64,000 nt of DNA from Psychrobacter sp. UBA3483 (GTDB taxonomy: Bacteria; Pseudomonadota; Gammaproteobacteria; Pseudomonadales; Moraxellaceae): assembly GCF_002377905.1 (NCBI RefSeq), contig NZ_DFQS01000050.1, forward strand, positions 62,001 to 126,000, given 5' to 3'. Below are positions 56,474-64,000 of the stretch, piece by piece. Numbering within the stretch: position 1 is the first letter of the stretch; every line of letters starts with the position of its first letter. Made by a program: the position numbers and the translations under genes. The notes beneath the pieces were generated by a model. That model searched no databases. It had not been told where the DNA came from and saw only the letters and a list, made by a program, of their open reading frames with translations.

Positions 56474-57306
56474 AGCTTGTCCTTTTGAGTGAGCGGACGG
56501 CCTATACTTTCAATATGAAGTAGCAACCAAACTCCGCGGGCAGAACGGGCTAAATATATTCACGTAAGCGGATTAATAAAGCGCAAGCGGAGAAAATAAT
56601 GCAAGCGTTTTGAGGGTGATAAAAATACTTATCACGACTCTCTTTATTTTATAACCATCGCAGCTACTGATTTAACGTTAACGCTAAAGCATTTATACCT
56701 AAACCCTTATCGGACTCTGCTTACTTTTATGTCTGTTTTAGCGGTTAAAAACTCAATATGAGCGGCGTAAACGTTAATAAAAACGGTGACGCCTTAACTT
56801 CTTTAAGAGACAATAAGCAAAGCAGCTGATAAGAAAGTTATGGATAAATTGGCGATGAATAGGTTAAACCGCCGTTAAATATGAATATGAGACGCTCTAT
56901 ATTCAAGCGCCTTAACAATCCCAATCGGGATAAAGTGAGGAGTTGCGCCACTTGCGATAAGCTTAAATAGGTAGCAAGTAGCAGCGCTTGAAACGACAAT
57001 ATCGAGGTATGAAATAACAGTTTACGATAACTATACAGAACGTCGCCCTCAGTTATCTTAGTGAATGATGACTAAAAAATCTAGTCTTTTCTATCACCTG
57101 GCGCTCCAGATTTTGTAAAAACTTATATTATTGATAATGAATTAATGACTAACTATTGAGAATAATTGCTTATTCAAAGCCACTTATATAAGTGCTGTAA
57201 AGCATTTTTAATGCTAAAAAACTGCTTATAAAAACTCCTTAGACAAAAAAAGTCCTTGCCATAAAATATGACAGGGACTTTTTATAAAACGGCATGCTCA
57301 GTGAGA
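56474..57306. other. Long non-coding gap between the DamX-like gene and gltB
   Basis: 833 nt, the longest gene-free stretch in the window. It holds the terminator of the DamX-like gene (57245-57285) and presumably the gltB promoter and leader. No frame of useful length is open. A weak match, TTGGTT - 18 nt - TATAGG on the minus strand just before gltB, is not called. It may hide an RNA gene or a decayed gene. Confidence 0.5.
57245..57285 (-). terminator. Rho-independent terminator after the DamX-like gene
   Basis: Arms AAAAAGTCCTTG (57247-57258) and CAGGGACTTTTT (57272-57283), one G-U pair, around a 13-nt loop; on the minus strand a T-run follows. Confidence 0.88.
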
Positions 57307-58440
57307 TTAGTTACTTTTTTCCTCAATAAGCTCTTTGATACTGTCATTATTGCCTTTTGAGGCATTAACGTTGGCGTTGGGGTTTTTGCCAGCAGCGTTG
57401 GCATTTTTATTGGTGGCGTTACTATTCGCATTGGCACTCGGTGGTTTAGGCGTTTCAACCACCGGCGGTTTTTTCGCGGTAGTATTATTGCTTGTCCCAT
57501 TACTTGCAGCGTTGTTAGCGTTTGCTGGTTTTTTAGCTTCCGCTTCAGTCTTACGGTTATTGTCTGTATTGGTAGGCGCTTGGGTAATCGTGGTTTGCCC
57601 TTCGATCTCGACCGTACGCTCTTCATTGACCGACAGAGTCTCAGAAGTATCAGCTGACTGGCGGATACTTTCAGCCGTGCTACTGCTACCACTCTGAACA
57701 CCGCGGTTGGCATTATTACTTGCTGCTTGTTCAGCAGCACTATCGTTAGCAACTGTTTTCTGACGCACTGGCACCTCGCGCTTGGTTGGGCGCAAGTTAA
57801 CAGCGCGCGTGCGCTTGGCACTCAAATCTTTAACCGGATCCGGACGTTCATAATTATCAATAATGCCGACGTAGCGATTAATCTCTTCAGGTAAGACTCG
57901 TACATTTGCAGGCAGTTTAAAATCTATTAACTTCGCAGCACCGACCGCTTCTTGTGGACTGCTCATCAGTCCGTAGGTCAGCATATAACGTACCTGCTCG
58001 TTTTCATCAAGGTAGCGGAAATAAGCGAACTTATCGCGATCTTCTCGGCTTTCTAAATAGCTGACAATCACATCATTTTCGGCGACATTCATCACCTGCA
58101 CCGTCCACTTGCCTTTATTTGCCAGCAGATAACGCTTATCTTTAAACTCATCAGGATAACTGCGTAAATCTTTAACCGTGGTATCAAAGTTAATCGGCTG
58201 CACATCGGTATCCAGCTCATGCAAGGACTCAATTTTTAGCGGCTGCTCAAGCTCAGCGGTCGAGGCTTGCGGCGCTGATATCGGCTCATTCTCAATCTTA
58301 GCACCCATCGCGGGCGTTTGACTAAACATCCAAACTAAGGCGGTAAACACACCCAATAGCAAGGTTGCTATCAGCCAAATCAGTGCTTGACGGCGATATT
58401 TCTGCCCAGCTGTGCGAGTCGTCGAGCGTGATGCTGCCAT
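57307..58440 (-). CDS. SPOR-domain membrane protein (DamX-like position)
   Basis: 377 residues. A basic cytoplasmic start is followed by one transmembrane helix at about 20-40 (ALIWLIATLLLGVFTALVWMF) and a periplasmic part whose residues 110-200 look like a SPOR domain (KGKWTVQVMNVAENDVIVSYL, then YRYLDENEQVRYMLTYGLMSS and AKLIDFKLPANVRVLP with F and Y replaced in part). SPOR domains bind denuded septal peptidoglycan. The order aroK-aroB-SPOR gene is that of damX in Enterobacteria. The last 120 residues are low-complexity, rich in N, A, T and K. AAGGA stands eight bases before the ATG; a terminator follows. Confidence 0.82.
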   Translation of the reverse strand: MAASRSTTRTAGQKYRRQALIWLIATLLLGVFTALVWMFSQTPAMGAKIENEPISAPQASTAELEQPLKIESLHELDTDVQPINFDTTVKDLRSYPDEFKDKRYLLANKGKWTVQVMNVAENDVIVSYLESREDRDKFAYFRYLDENEQVRYMLTYGLMSSPQEAVGAAKLIDFKLPANVRVLPEEINRYVGIIDNYERPDPVKDLSAKRTRAVNLRPTKREVPVRQKTVANDSAAEQAASNNANRGVQSGSSSTAESIRQSADTSETLSVNEERTVEIEGQTTITQAPTNTDNNRKTEAEAKKPANANNAASNGTSNNTTAKKPPVVETPKPPSANANSNATNKNANAAGKNPNANVNASKGNNDSIKELIEEKSN

Positions 58441-58639
58441 GGAGAGGTCCTTGGAAAAAGGTACTTATAAAAAGAGTTTTATATAATAAGGGTCTTAAAA
58501 AAGTAATGCTAAAGATTGTCGAAATATATCGTCGTTAAAAAACGAATAAAATATCTATGTTAAGTGACTAATGATTGTTCATGTGGTGATAAATTAAGCA
58601 CAACTCACTTAACGACTTAATGAGCTTGTATTATTGATG

Positions 58640-59746
58640 CTACGACAAAACTTCAGTCAAAAGTTTGGCATCAAAATCATTGGTTAATACCGCCTTACCT
58701 AATGATTTTAACAAAATAAGGCGGATTTGTCCGTGTTTGACTTTTTTATCATGACCCATCAAACCTAATGCCGTTTGTACGTCAATAGCGGGCGGCGTAA
58801 TCGGCAAATTTGCCAAGGTGAGTACGCGTTTAATACGCTCAACGTCCGCAGTTGTTAACCAGCCAATTTTTTGCGACAGCTCAGCGGCTTGCACCATGCC
58901 AGCCGCGACCGCCTCGCCATGTAACCAATTGCCGTAGCCTTGATGGGTTTCTATCACATGGCCAAAGGTATGACCGAAATTTAATAAGGCGCGTACACCG
59001 GACTCTCTTTCGTCTTGTGCGACGATATTGGCTTTGTATTGGCAGCAGCGCTTCACCGCTTCGCCAAGTACGGCTAAATCTAACGCCATCATCGCTGGTA
59101 GATTGTGCTCAAGCCAAGTCAAAAACTCTGCATCCATAATCAGCGCGTACTTAATGACTTCCGCCAATCCTGCTGATAGCTCACGTGCCGGCAAGGTTTT
59201 CAGCGTGCTCATATCAGCAAGCACCATTTGCGGCTGCCAAAATGCGCCAATCATGTTTTTACCTTGCGGATGATTGATGCCGGTCTTGCCGCCGACGCTC
59301 GAATCCACTTGTGATAACAGAGTGGTTGGGATTTGAATAAAATTGACCCCGCGCATAAAACTTGCGGCGGCAAAGCCTGTCATGTCGCCGACTACGCCGC
59401 CGCCAAGCGCGATTAAAGTCACATCGCGGTTAAAGTGTTCTGCCATCAGCGCATCATAAATCTGATTGATACTGGTCTGGTTTTTATATTGCTCACCATC
59501 TGGCAGCACACAGACCTTGACGGTAAACTGTGCTTCAAGCTCCTCCTGTAGAGCCTTTAAATATAAAGGCGCAACCGTGTCATTGGTGACGATGAGAACT
59601 TGACGACCGGTAATATAAGGCGCAATTTGGCTTGCCATGCTGCTTTCTTCAGAGCTACTTGCATTACTATCTTCAGTAATGACGATAGGGTAATCATGAC
59701 TTTGCGTCTGTACTGTTAAGTTGGCATGAAACAGTGGCGTTGCCAT
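58640..59746 (-). CDS. aroB: 3-Dehydroquinate synthase
   Basis: Second step of the shikimate pathway: DAHP to 3-dehydroquinate, NAD+ and zinc or cobalt dependent. 368 residues from the ATG at 59746, which has AAGGAG six bases upstream; the open frame goes on to 59797. NAD-binding GGGVVGDMTGFAAASFMRG, then IPTTLLSQVDSSVGGKTGIN, and the metal-binding NFGHTFGHVIET with two of its histidines. It starts 62 nt after aroK, the usual partner in the same operon, and is followed at 199 nt by the SPOR gene. Confidence 0.97.
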   Translation of the reverse strand: MATPLFHANLTVQTQSHDYPIVITEDSNASSSEESSMASQIAPYITGRQVLIVTNDTVAPLYLKALQEELEAQFTVKVCVLPDGEQYKNQTSINQIYDALMAEHFNRDVTLIALGGGVVGDMTGFAAASFMRGVNFIQIPTTLLSQVDSSVGGKTGINHPQGKNMIGAFWQPQMVLADMSTLKTLPARELSAGLAEVIKYALIMDAEFLTWLEHNLPAMMALDLAVLGEAVKRCCQYKANIVAQDERESGVRALLNFGHTFGHVIETHQGYGNWLHGEAVAAGMVQAAELSQKIGWLTTADVERIKRVLTLANLPITPPAIDVQTALGLMGHDKKVKHGQIRLILLKSLGKAVLTNDFDAKLLTEVLS

Positions 59747-59808
59747 GAAAATCTCCTTGAATATGTGGGTTAAATTAAATCGAGCGGCGTTGTTCATTAA
59801 AATTTTTC

Positions 59809-60372
59809 TTATTCATCTTCTTCATGTGCTGAGCTAATAGAAGTCGACTCACAAAAGGCTTCTAATTGCTGCAATAACTGATTGACCATATGACGCGGAT
59901 AAGTATGACCGGTCGGCATGATGATATGTGCCACTTGCCGATATAAAGGATCGCGCGCACTGTATAAATCTTGCAATACCTTCCTAGGGTTGGGCTGCTG
60001 TAATAGTGGTCGCGACTTATCTTTGGCCGTACGCGCCATTTGTACGTCCACTGGCGCATTAAGATAGACGACGATACCGCGTTCATGAAGAAACGCTCGG
60101 TTTTCAGCGGCCATCACTGCGCCGCCGCCAGTTGCTAAGACAATTTGCGATTGCTGCGTCAGCTCATCAATGGCGCGTGTCTCGCGCTCGCGAAAGCCCG
60201 CTTCGCCTTCTTTAGCGAATATCCAAGCAATATCGGCCCCGGTTTGCGACTCGATATACCAATCGCTATCTACGAACGGGCGTCCCAGCTGCTTAGCAAG
60301 TAATCTGCCAATGGTGGTCTTTCCCGCTCCCATCGGCCCCACTAGAAATACCGACGGCAATTCCTCAACCAT
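59809..60372 (-). CDS. aroK: Shikimate kinase
   Basis: ATP + shikimate to shikimate 3-phosphate. 187 residues from the ATG at 60372, chosen because it lines up with other AroK; a GTG three codons upstream is open too. Walker A is GPMGAGKTTIGR at 12-23 with K18, followed by DSDWYIE with the shikimate-binding aspartates, ATGGGAVM, and the lid RPLLQ. The C-terminus extends 15 acidic residues beyond the usual end. Upstream, a terminator separates it from pilQ, so aroK-aroB have their own promoter; a weak TAGCCA-17-TATCAT is seen. The gene pair is operonic with aroB. Confidence 0.96.
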   Translation of the reverse strand: MVEELPSVFLVGPMGAGKTTIGRLLAKQLGRPFVDSDWYIESQTGADIAWIFAKEGEAGFRERETRAIDELTQQSQIVLATGGGAVMAAENRAFLHERGIVVYLNAPVDVQMARTAKDKSRPLLQQPNPRKVLQDLYSARDPLYRQVAHIIMPTGHTYPRHMVNQLLQQLEAFCESTSISSAHEEDE

Positions 60373-60481
60373 AATACGCACTCAGCTAAATTAGGTATGA
60401 TACAACGTCATGGATATTCTGGCTAGTAACGGGCGTTGATTATTGTCAGTAAAATCTAGACAGGCACAAAACTTACCCATA

Positions 60482-60510
60482 AAAAAAGCAAGCCTGCTGC
60501 TTGCTTTTTT
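60482..60510 (-). terminator. Rho-independent terminator after pilQ
   Basis: A perfect 11-bp stem AAAAAAGCAAG (60482-60492) with CTTGCTTTTTT (60500-60510) around a 7-nt loop, with an A-run that becomes a T-run on the minus strand. Confidence 0.92.
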
Positions 60511-60536
60511 CTATTACGAAATGGTAAAACGCTGGA

Positions 60537-62936
60537 TTAATTTAGACGACTGGTACCATCATTAATCAGCTTTGGCGTGACAAAGATCAATAGCTCTTCT
60601 TTAGAATTATTACGTACATCCTTGCGGAACGCACGACCAACATAAGGTAAATCGCCTAAGAAAGGTACTTTATCGACCCCATTACTTTTACGGTTTTTAA
60701 ATACCCCGCCTAGTACAACGGTTTGTCCATCTTCAACAATCACATTGGTTGAGATAGAATCTTCAGCAATCGCGACCTGATTGTTAATGATGGTCGGCGT
60801 GCCATTGGTAATAAGCAATTGTAAACCAATTTTACCGTCTGGGGTAATGTTTGGCGTGGCTTCCAAGCTCAATGCTGCTTCTTTAAAGCTGGTGGTGGTC
60901 GCGCCACTGGCCGAGGCTTCTTGATAAGGAATTTGTGTACCAGAAGATACTTTTGCTGTTTGTTTATCAGCGGTCAAAATCTTTGGTGTCGAAATTACTT
61001 CACCGCGGTTATCCGCTTGCAGCGCTGATAGTTCAAGATCAAGCATCACATCTGACATGCTAAGCAGTCCAAAAGCAATACTACCCGCTGGGTTGGCAAC
61101 GCCCAAATCAACGTTTAAGTTATCAGGACGGCTGATATCATACTTAGGATAAGAAACCGTTTGACCATTGACGGTCGTCGTCTCTACATCAAAGTCTTTT
61201 AAGTCCCATAACGTCTGATTGCTACCACCGACCAACAAGTTACGATTATTGGCTGCGCCGTTTGATAAGATGCCCCAACGCACGCCGATCTCTTTACTAA
61301 AGCTATCGGTTGCGCTGACGATACGCGCTTCAATCATGACCTGACGGACTGGAATATCAATTTTACCAATCAGCTTATGAATATTTTCGATGCTTTCAGC
61401 AACGTCTTTGATAATCAAGGTATTGGTACGCTCATCGACCGTTACCGTACCACGGTTTGACAATAAGGTATTGTTATCGACAGAGTTTGCGTTGCCGATG
61501 TTACTATTACTGCCGCTGCCACCAGATGAACCACTGCCTTGAGAGATCAGCGTCAATACATCTGCTGCCTTAGCATAGCTTAAGCGAATGTATTCTGTAC
61601 GTAGCGGCGCATAAGACTCAACTGCTTGCTGTGCTTCAAGCTCACGAGCTTCTTGTTCAGCCAGCTCAGTCGAAGGTGCGACCAAAATCACATTACCGTT
61701 TTCACGTTTGCCAAGATTTTTACTCTTTAGAATAATATCTAGTGCTTGATCCCACGGGACATTAATCAGGCGCAAAGTGATGTTGCCCGCTACCGAGTCA
61801 CTAGCCACAATATTCATTTCTGTAAACTGGGCCAATATATCTAAAACACTACGGATTTCGACGTCTTGAAACTCCATCGATAACGCTTCGCCCTTATAGA
61901 CTTTTTCTTCTAATGTCGGCTCGCGTAGTAGCTCAGGCTTTCTGATATTGATGTTTAATTGGTTGCCTGATTGATAAGCCTGATATTCAAAATCTTCTTT
62001 GACATTAATAGTGATCACACCATTTTGCCCTTGGTTTTTGGTATCAATACTATCAACCAGACCGCTATTCACATTCAAGCGGCGCAGCAGATTTCTTGGT
62101 ACAGTGCTACCCGTTAAACGAACCACCAGCTTATTACCTTGGCGCTGGACGTCTACTGGAATAGCTTCATTGGCGAGCGCCATGCTAACGTTACCGCCGC
62201 CGTCATTGCCTTTGGTAAAATTGACCGCCGTTAAACCATCATAACTATACTGCTTACTCACTTGTGAGGCGGCAAGCTGTGGGCTTAATAAAGGATTGAC
62301 GCGCACCACCATGGTATCAGCAGGTACTTGAGTTCCAGCTGCTTGGGTTTTAGTCGCTTTGGTATTGACTACTTTGGTTTTAATCGGCGCAACGGCAACA
62401 CTACTGCTTTCAACAATTGGCGTCACCACAGCGGTGGTCGTGATAGCTGCGTTACCGTTCAGTACGTCTTGGACAGGGTCATTGGTAACTACTTGATTAA
62501 CCACCGGACGACTAGGATCGCTGATGGTTAGTAGCAAATTATTGCCTTCAATAGCCGTAGTATAATTACCTGCTTGTTTGAGACCGACAATCAGACGCGT
62601 GGTGTTATCGCTATTTAGGGTCGTAACATCATTGATCATACCAACATTATATTCACTAAAACGGCTGGCAAGTCCATTTTGCACTTGTTCAAAATCTAAG
62701 ACCAAACGGCTTGGATTATCAAGCTGATAGGCGGCAGGCAATACGGGCTTGCCGTTGAAACCCAAACGCATTTGGGTAACCGCTGGAGCTGTCTGTACTA
62801 CGGAGACGTTATTGATGCGCTGCTCAGCATGAGCACTGCTACTTATTGCTACCATACTCATTGCCAATGCAGAGATGGCAAAACTAGAAGATACGCGGTC
62901 GCTCATCGTCATTACCTTGTTATTGCGTACTGTCAT
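60537..62936 (-). CDS. pilQ: Type IV pilus secretin PilQ
   Basis: Outer-membrane gated channel through which the type IV pilus passes. 799 residues. Signal peptide with cleavage after AHA (about residue 37). Two AMIN domains follow (about 45-150 and 230-345; peptidoglycan binding), then the STN/secretin N0 part (MEFQDVEIRSVLDILAQFT), an N1 part and a G/S-rich loop, and the secretin core from about 575 with EARIVSATDSFSKEIGVRWG, VISTPKILT, and the C-terminal VPFLGDLPYVGRAF and LLIFVTPKLI. GAGGA stands seven bases before the ATG. Downstream gene of pilP, 27 nt after it. A terminator follows. Confidence 0.97.
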   Translation of the reverse strand: MTVRNNKVMTMSDRVSSSFAISALAMSMVAISSSAHAEQRINNVSVVQTAPAVTQMRLGFNGKPVLPAAYQLDNPSRLVLDFEQVQNGLASRFSEYNVGMINDVTTLNSDNTTRLIVGLKQAGNYTTAIEGNNLLLTISDPSRPVVNQVVTNDPVQDVLNGNAAITTTAVVTPIVESSSVAVAPIKTKVVNTKATKTQAAGTQVPADTMVVRVNPLLSPQLAASQVSKQYSYDGLTAVNFTKGNDGGGNVSMALANEAIPVDVQRQGNKLVVRLTGSTVPRNLLRRLNVNSGLVDSIDTKNQGQNGVITINVKEDFEYQAYQSGNQLNINIRKPELLREPTLEEKVYKGEALSMEFQDVEIRSVLDILAQFTEMNIVASDSVAGNITLRLINVPWDQALDIILKSKNLGKRENGNVILVAPSTELAEQEARELEAQQAVESYAPLRTEYIRLSYAKAADVLTLISQGSGSSGGSGSNSNIGNANSVDNNTLLSNRGTVTVDERTNTLIIKDVAESIENIHKLIGKIDIPVRQVMIEARIVSATDSFSKEIGVRWGILSNGAANNRNLLVGGSNQTLWDLKDFDVETTTVNGQTVSYPKYDISRPDNLNVDLGVANPAGSIAFGLLSMSDVMLDLELSALQADNRGEVISTPKILTADKQTAKVSSGTQIPYQEASASGATTTSFKEAALSLEATPNITPDGKIGLQLLITNGTPTIINNQVAIAEDSISTNVIVEDGQTVVLGGVFKNRKSNGVDKVPFLGDLPYVGRAFRKDVRNNSKEELLIFVTPKLINDGTSRLN

Positions 62937-62963
62937 TATATATTCCTCAAAAAATCTGCCGAC

Positions 62964-63497
62964 TTAGCTTATAGGGGAGACCAGCGACTGGGGTTTTTCA
63001 ACAAACCCAGCGCGGCTGTCTGGCACAATTTCAATCAAGTTAATCTGGGTCGGCGTGATTTCAACAATACGGCCGTCATTTAAGCCAAGATAATTACCGA
63101 CTCTTACGCTCGCAACCGAACCATCAGGACGCTGCACTAAGGCATATTGCTGACCTTCAGGAGAAATAACGACACCGCGAAAGACGAGTTGCGATAGCTC
63201 ATATTGTTCAAGTGGTTCTTTCACTCGGGTTATGTCAGGGCGCACACCATCGATAGAGGTCGTAGGGCCTTGGACATTCACTAAGCTTGGTGGCAAAAAT
63301 GGGCTGCGCTGCGTACTGGCACTATAGACAAAATCTTCTACCAGCTCAGCTTTGGGCGGCGGCTCAATCGGCTGTGCGGGCTGATTACGAATATCAGTCA
63401 TCGCCTGCTCTGCCATGCCAATACGGTCAGTACAACCACTCATTGACAAAACAGTAGCGCTTAAAATCAGCAGCATGGGCAGTTTTTGGTTACGCAT
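62964..63497 (-). CDS. pilP: Type IV pilus lipoprotein PilP
   Basis: Inner-membrane lipoprotein that links PilN/PilO to PilQ. 177 residues. Lipobox SMSGC with C22 as the acylated residue. After a disordered P-rich part (QPAQPIEPPPKAELVEDF) comes the HR domain, beginning YELSQLVFRGVVISPEGQQYALVQRPDGSVASVRVGNYLGLNDG and ending at the IEIVPD motif (quoted parts stand for a small beta-sandwich). The start codon overlaps the stop of pilO by one base (TAATG). Operon pilM-N-O-P-Q, the first two outside the window. Confidence 0.96.
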   Translation of the reverse strand: MRNQKLPMLLILSATVLSMSGCTDRIGMAEQAMTDIRNQPAQPIEPPPKAELVEDFVYSASTQRSPFLPPSLVNVQGPTTSIDGVRPDITRVKEPLEQYELSQLVFRGVVISPEGQQYALVQRPDGSVASVRVGNYLGLNDGRIVEITPTQINLIEIVPDSRAGFVEKPQSLVSPIS

Positions 63498-64000
63498 TAG
63501 TTGCCTCCTGCAGCATCAGTAGTAGCAGCGTCTGGTGCGGTGGTTTCTTCACCTTCAGGAGCGGCTTCTTTTGAGCGATAGGTTTTGGTTTGTAGTACCA
63601 GATTGAGCTCAGGCAATACATCTAGAGTTGGCTGCGGATTACTGACTTCAAAATCATGCATGGTAATAATACGCGGCAAGGCAGCAAGACCACTGATAAA
63701 GCTACCAAACTGATGGTATTCACCTAAGGCGGCGATACGAATAGGCTGCTCAATAAAAAACTCATTTTCAATTTCAGGCTCAACAGAGATATCTTGAAAA
63801 CGAATGTTACTACCCACGCCCGTCATATTAATACCCTCTACCAGCTCTGATACGCGGGTGTCTTTTGGTAGCTGATCGAGTAAAGTATTAAACTCAGTTT
63901 CCATTTGAATCACTTGTGCTTGATAGGCTTTTAAATGACGCGCCCGCGATTCTTTTTCACGGTAGCTATCGAGCAATGTTTGCTGCTGACTTTCTGCAGC
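63497..64000 (-). CDS. pilO: Type IV pilus protein PilO, 3' part (5' end outside window)
   Basis: Inner-membrane alignment-complex protein with a periplasmic ferredoxin-like core. The frame is open up to the last base of the window, so about 167 codons are seen of about 210-260, and the membrane anchor is missing. Visible are the end of the coiled coil (ESQQQTLLDSYREKESRARHLKAYQ) and PilO-typical VSELVEGINMTGVGSNIRFQDISVEPE and EYHQFGSFISGLAALPRIITMHDFEVS. The last 25 residues are an acidic, A- and T-rich tail. The stop overlaps the pilP start by one base. Partner of PilN, which would follow upstream. Confidence 0.93.
   Translation of the reverse strand, partial: AAESQQQTLLDSYREKESRARHLKAYQAQVIQMETEFNTLLDQLPKDTRVSELVEGINMTGVGSNIRFQDISVEPEIENEFFIEQPIRIAALGEYHQFGSFISGLAALPRIITMHDFEVSNPQPTLDVLPELNLVLQTKTYRSKEAAPEGEETTAPDAATTDAAGGN

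Noticed and set aside
57282..57821. 179-codon minus-strand frame overlapping the end of the SPOR-domain gene
   Set aside because: It is the shifted frame of the low-complexity N/A/T/K-rich tail of that gene, is rich in R, K, L and S, has no ribosome site, and runs over the terminator.
1..64000. CRISPR arrays, tRNA or rRNA genes, prophage, transposases, defence systems
   Set aside because: Looked for on both strands; no regularly spaced repeats, no tRNA-like TWC-arm pattern, and no recognisable transposase, integrase, nuclease or toxin-antitoxin pair among the proteins.

Overview
The window is an ordinary-looking chromosomal segment of a gammaproteobacterium, most probably Psychrobacter or a close Moraxellaceae relative. 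This rests on moderate-to-low GC with AT-rich spacers, the block pilO-pilP-pilQ-aroK-aroB-(SPOR protein)-gltB-gltD (an arrangement known from Pseudomonas and Moraxellaceae), an M16C PreP-like protease, and beta-oxidation genes of the fadE/fadD type. The assignment is inference from gene content; no 16S or other marker RNA is present. I see no rRNA, tRNA, CRISPR array, transposase or phage gene.

Layout. 1-10 kb: the 3' part of fadE, a dicarboxylate/amino-acid symporter, a TauE-type permease, nhaA, an MpaB/Lcp-type (DUF2236) haem oxygenase-like protein, two Nudix hydrolases and an HPP-family membrane protein. 10-17.7 kb: PreP-like peptidase, universal stress protein, a divergent LysR regulator/YeiH-type exporter pair, a cold-shock gene with a good promoter and a long leader, and YbaN. 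17.8-28 kb: valS, an FNT-family channel with an acidic N-terminus, a BASS transporter, two UPF0145 paralogues, a UPF0149 protein, a PA3496-like acidic protein and a YtjB-like membrane protein divergent from serB. 28-36.5 kb: serB, a DUF368 (PopT-type) lipid-carrier translocase, a small membrane protein, an SCP2 protein, bioB, hemJ, an exported NlpC/P60-like protein, an unknown membrane protein and rph. 36.6-43.6 kb: two tandem fadD paralogues and, divergently, parC. 43.7-51 kb: an islet of two unrecognised genes, a hemerythrin, a Cof-type phosphatase, a small membrane protein, an orphan PotD-like lipoprotein with a TTG start, and a FUSC exporter. 50.4-64 kb: gltD-gltB, a DamX-like SPOR protein, aroB-aroK and the type IV pilus genes pilQ-pilP-pilO (the last cut by the window edge), all on the minus strand.

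How the genes work together. fadE and the two fadD genes serve fatty-acid activation and oxidation. gltBD forms glutamate synthase, aroKB are two shikimate-pathway steps, and pilOPQ build the alignment complex and outer-membrane secretin of the type IV pilus. Most other genes are single transcription units bounded by clear rho-independent terminators.

The least expected structure is a non-coding repeat of about 137 bp present twice, at 14156-14293 and 33830-33966, in opposite orientation. Both copies lie between convergent genes and have TATAGT...ACTATA ends and a conserved 14-bp internal stem. Other points worth a look are a three-unit 15-bp tandem repeat that reads as a 17-codon ORF, the two-gene islet after parC, the MpaB-type oxygenase, and the empty 833-nt gap before gltB. 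I did not find a convincing new multi-gene system; the candidates are modest and are labelled so.
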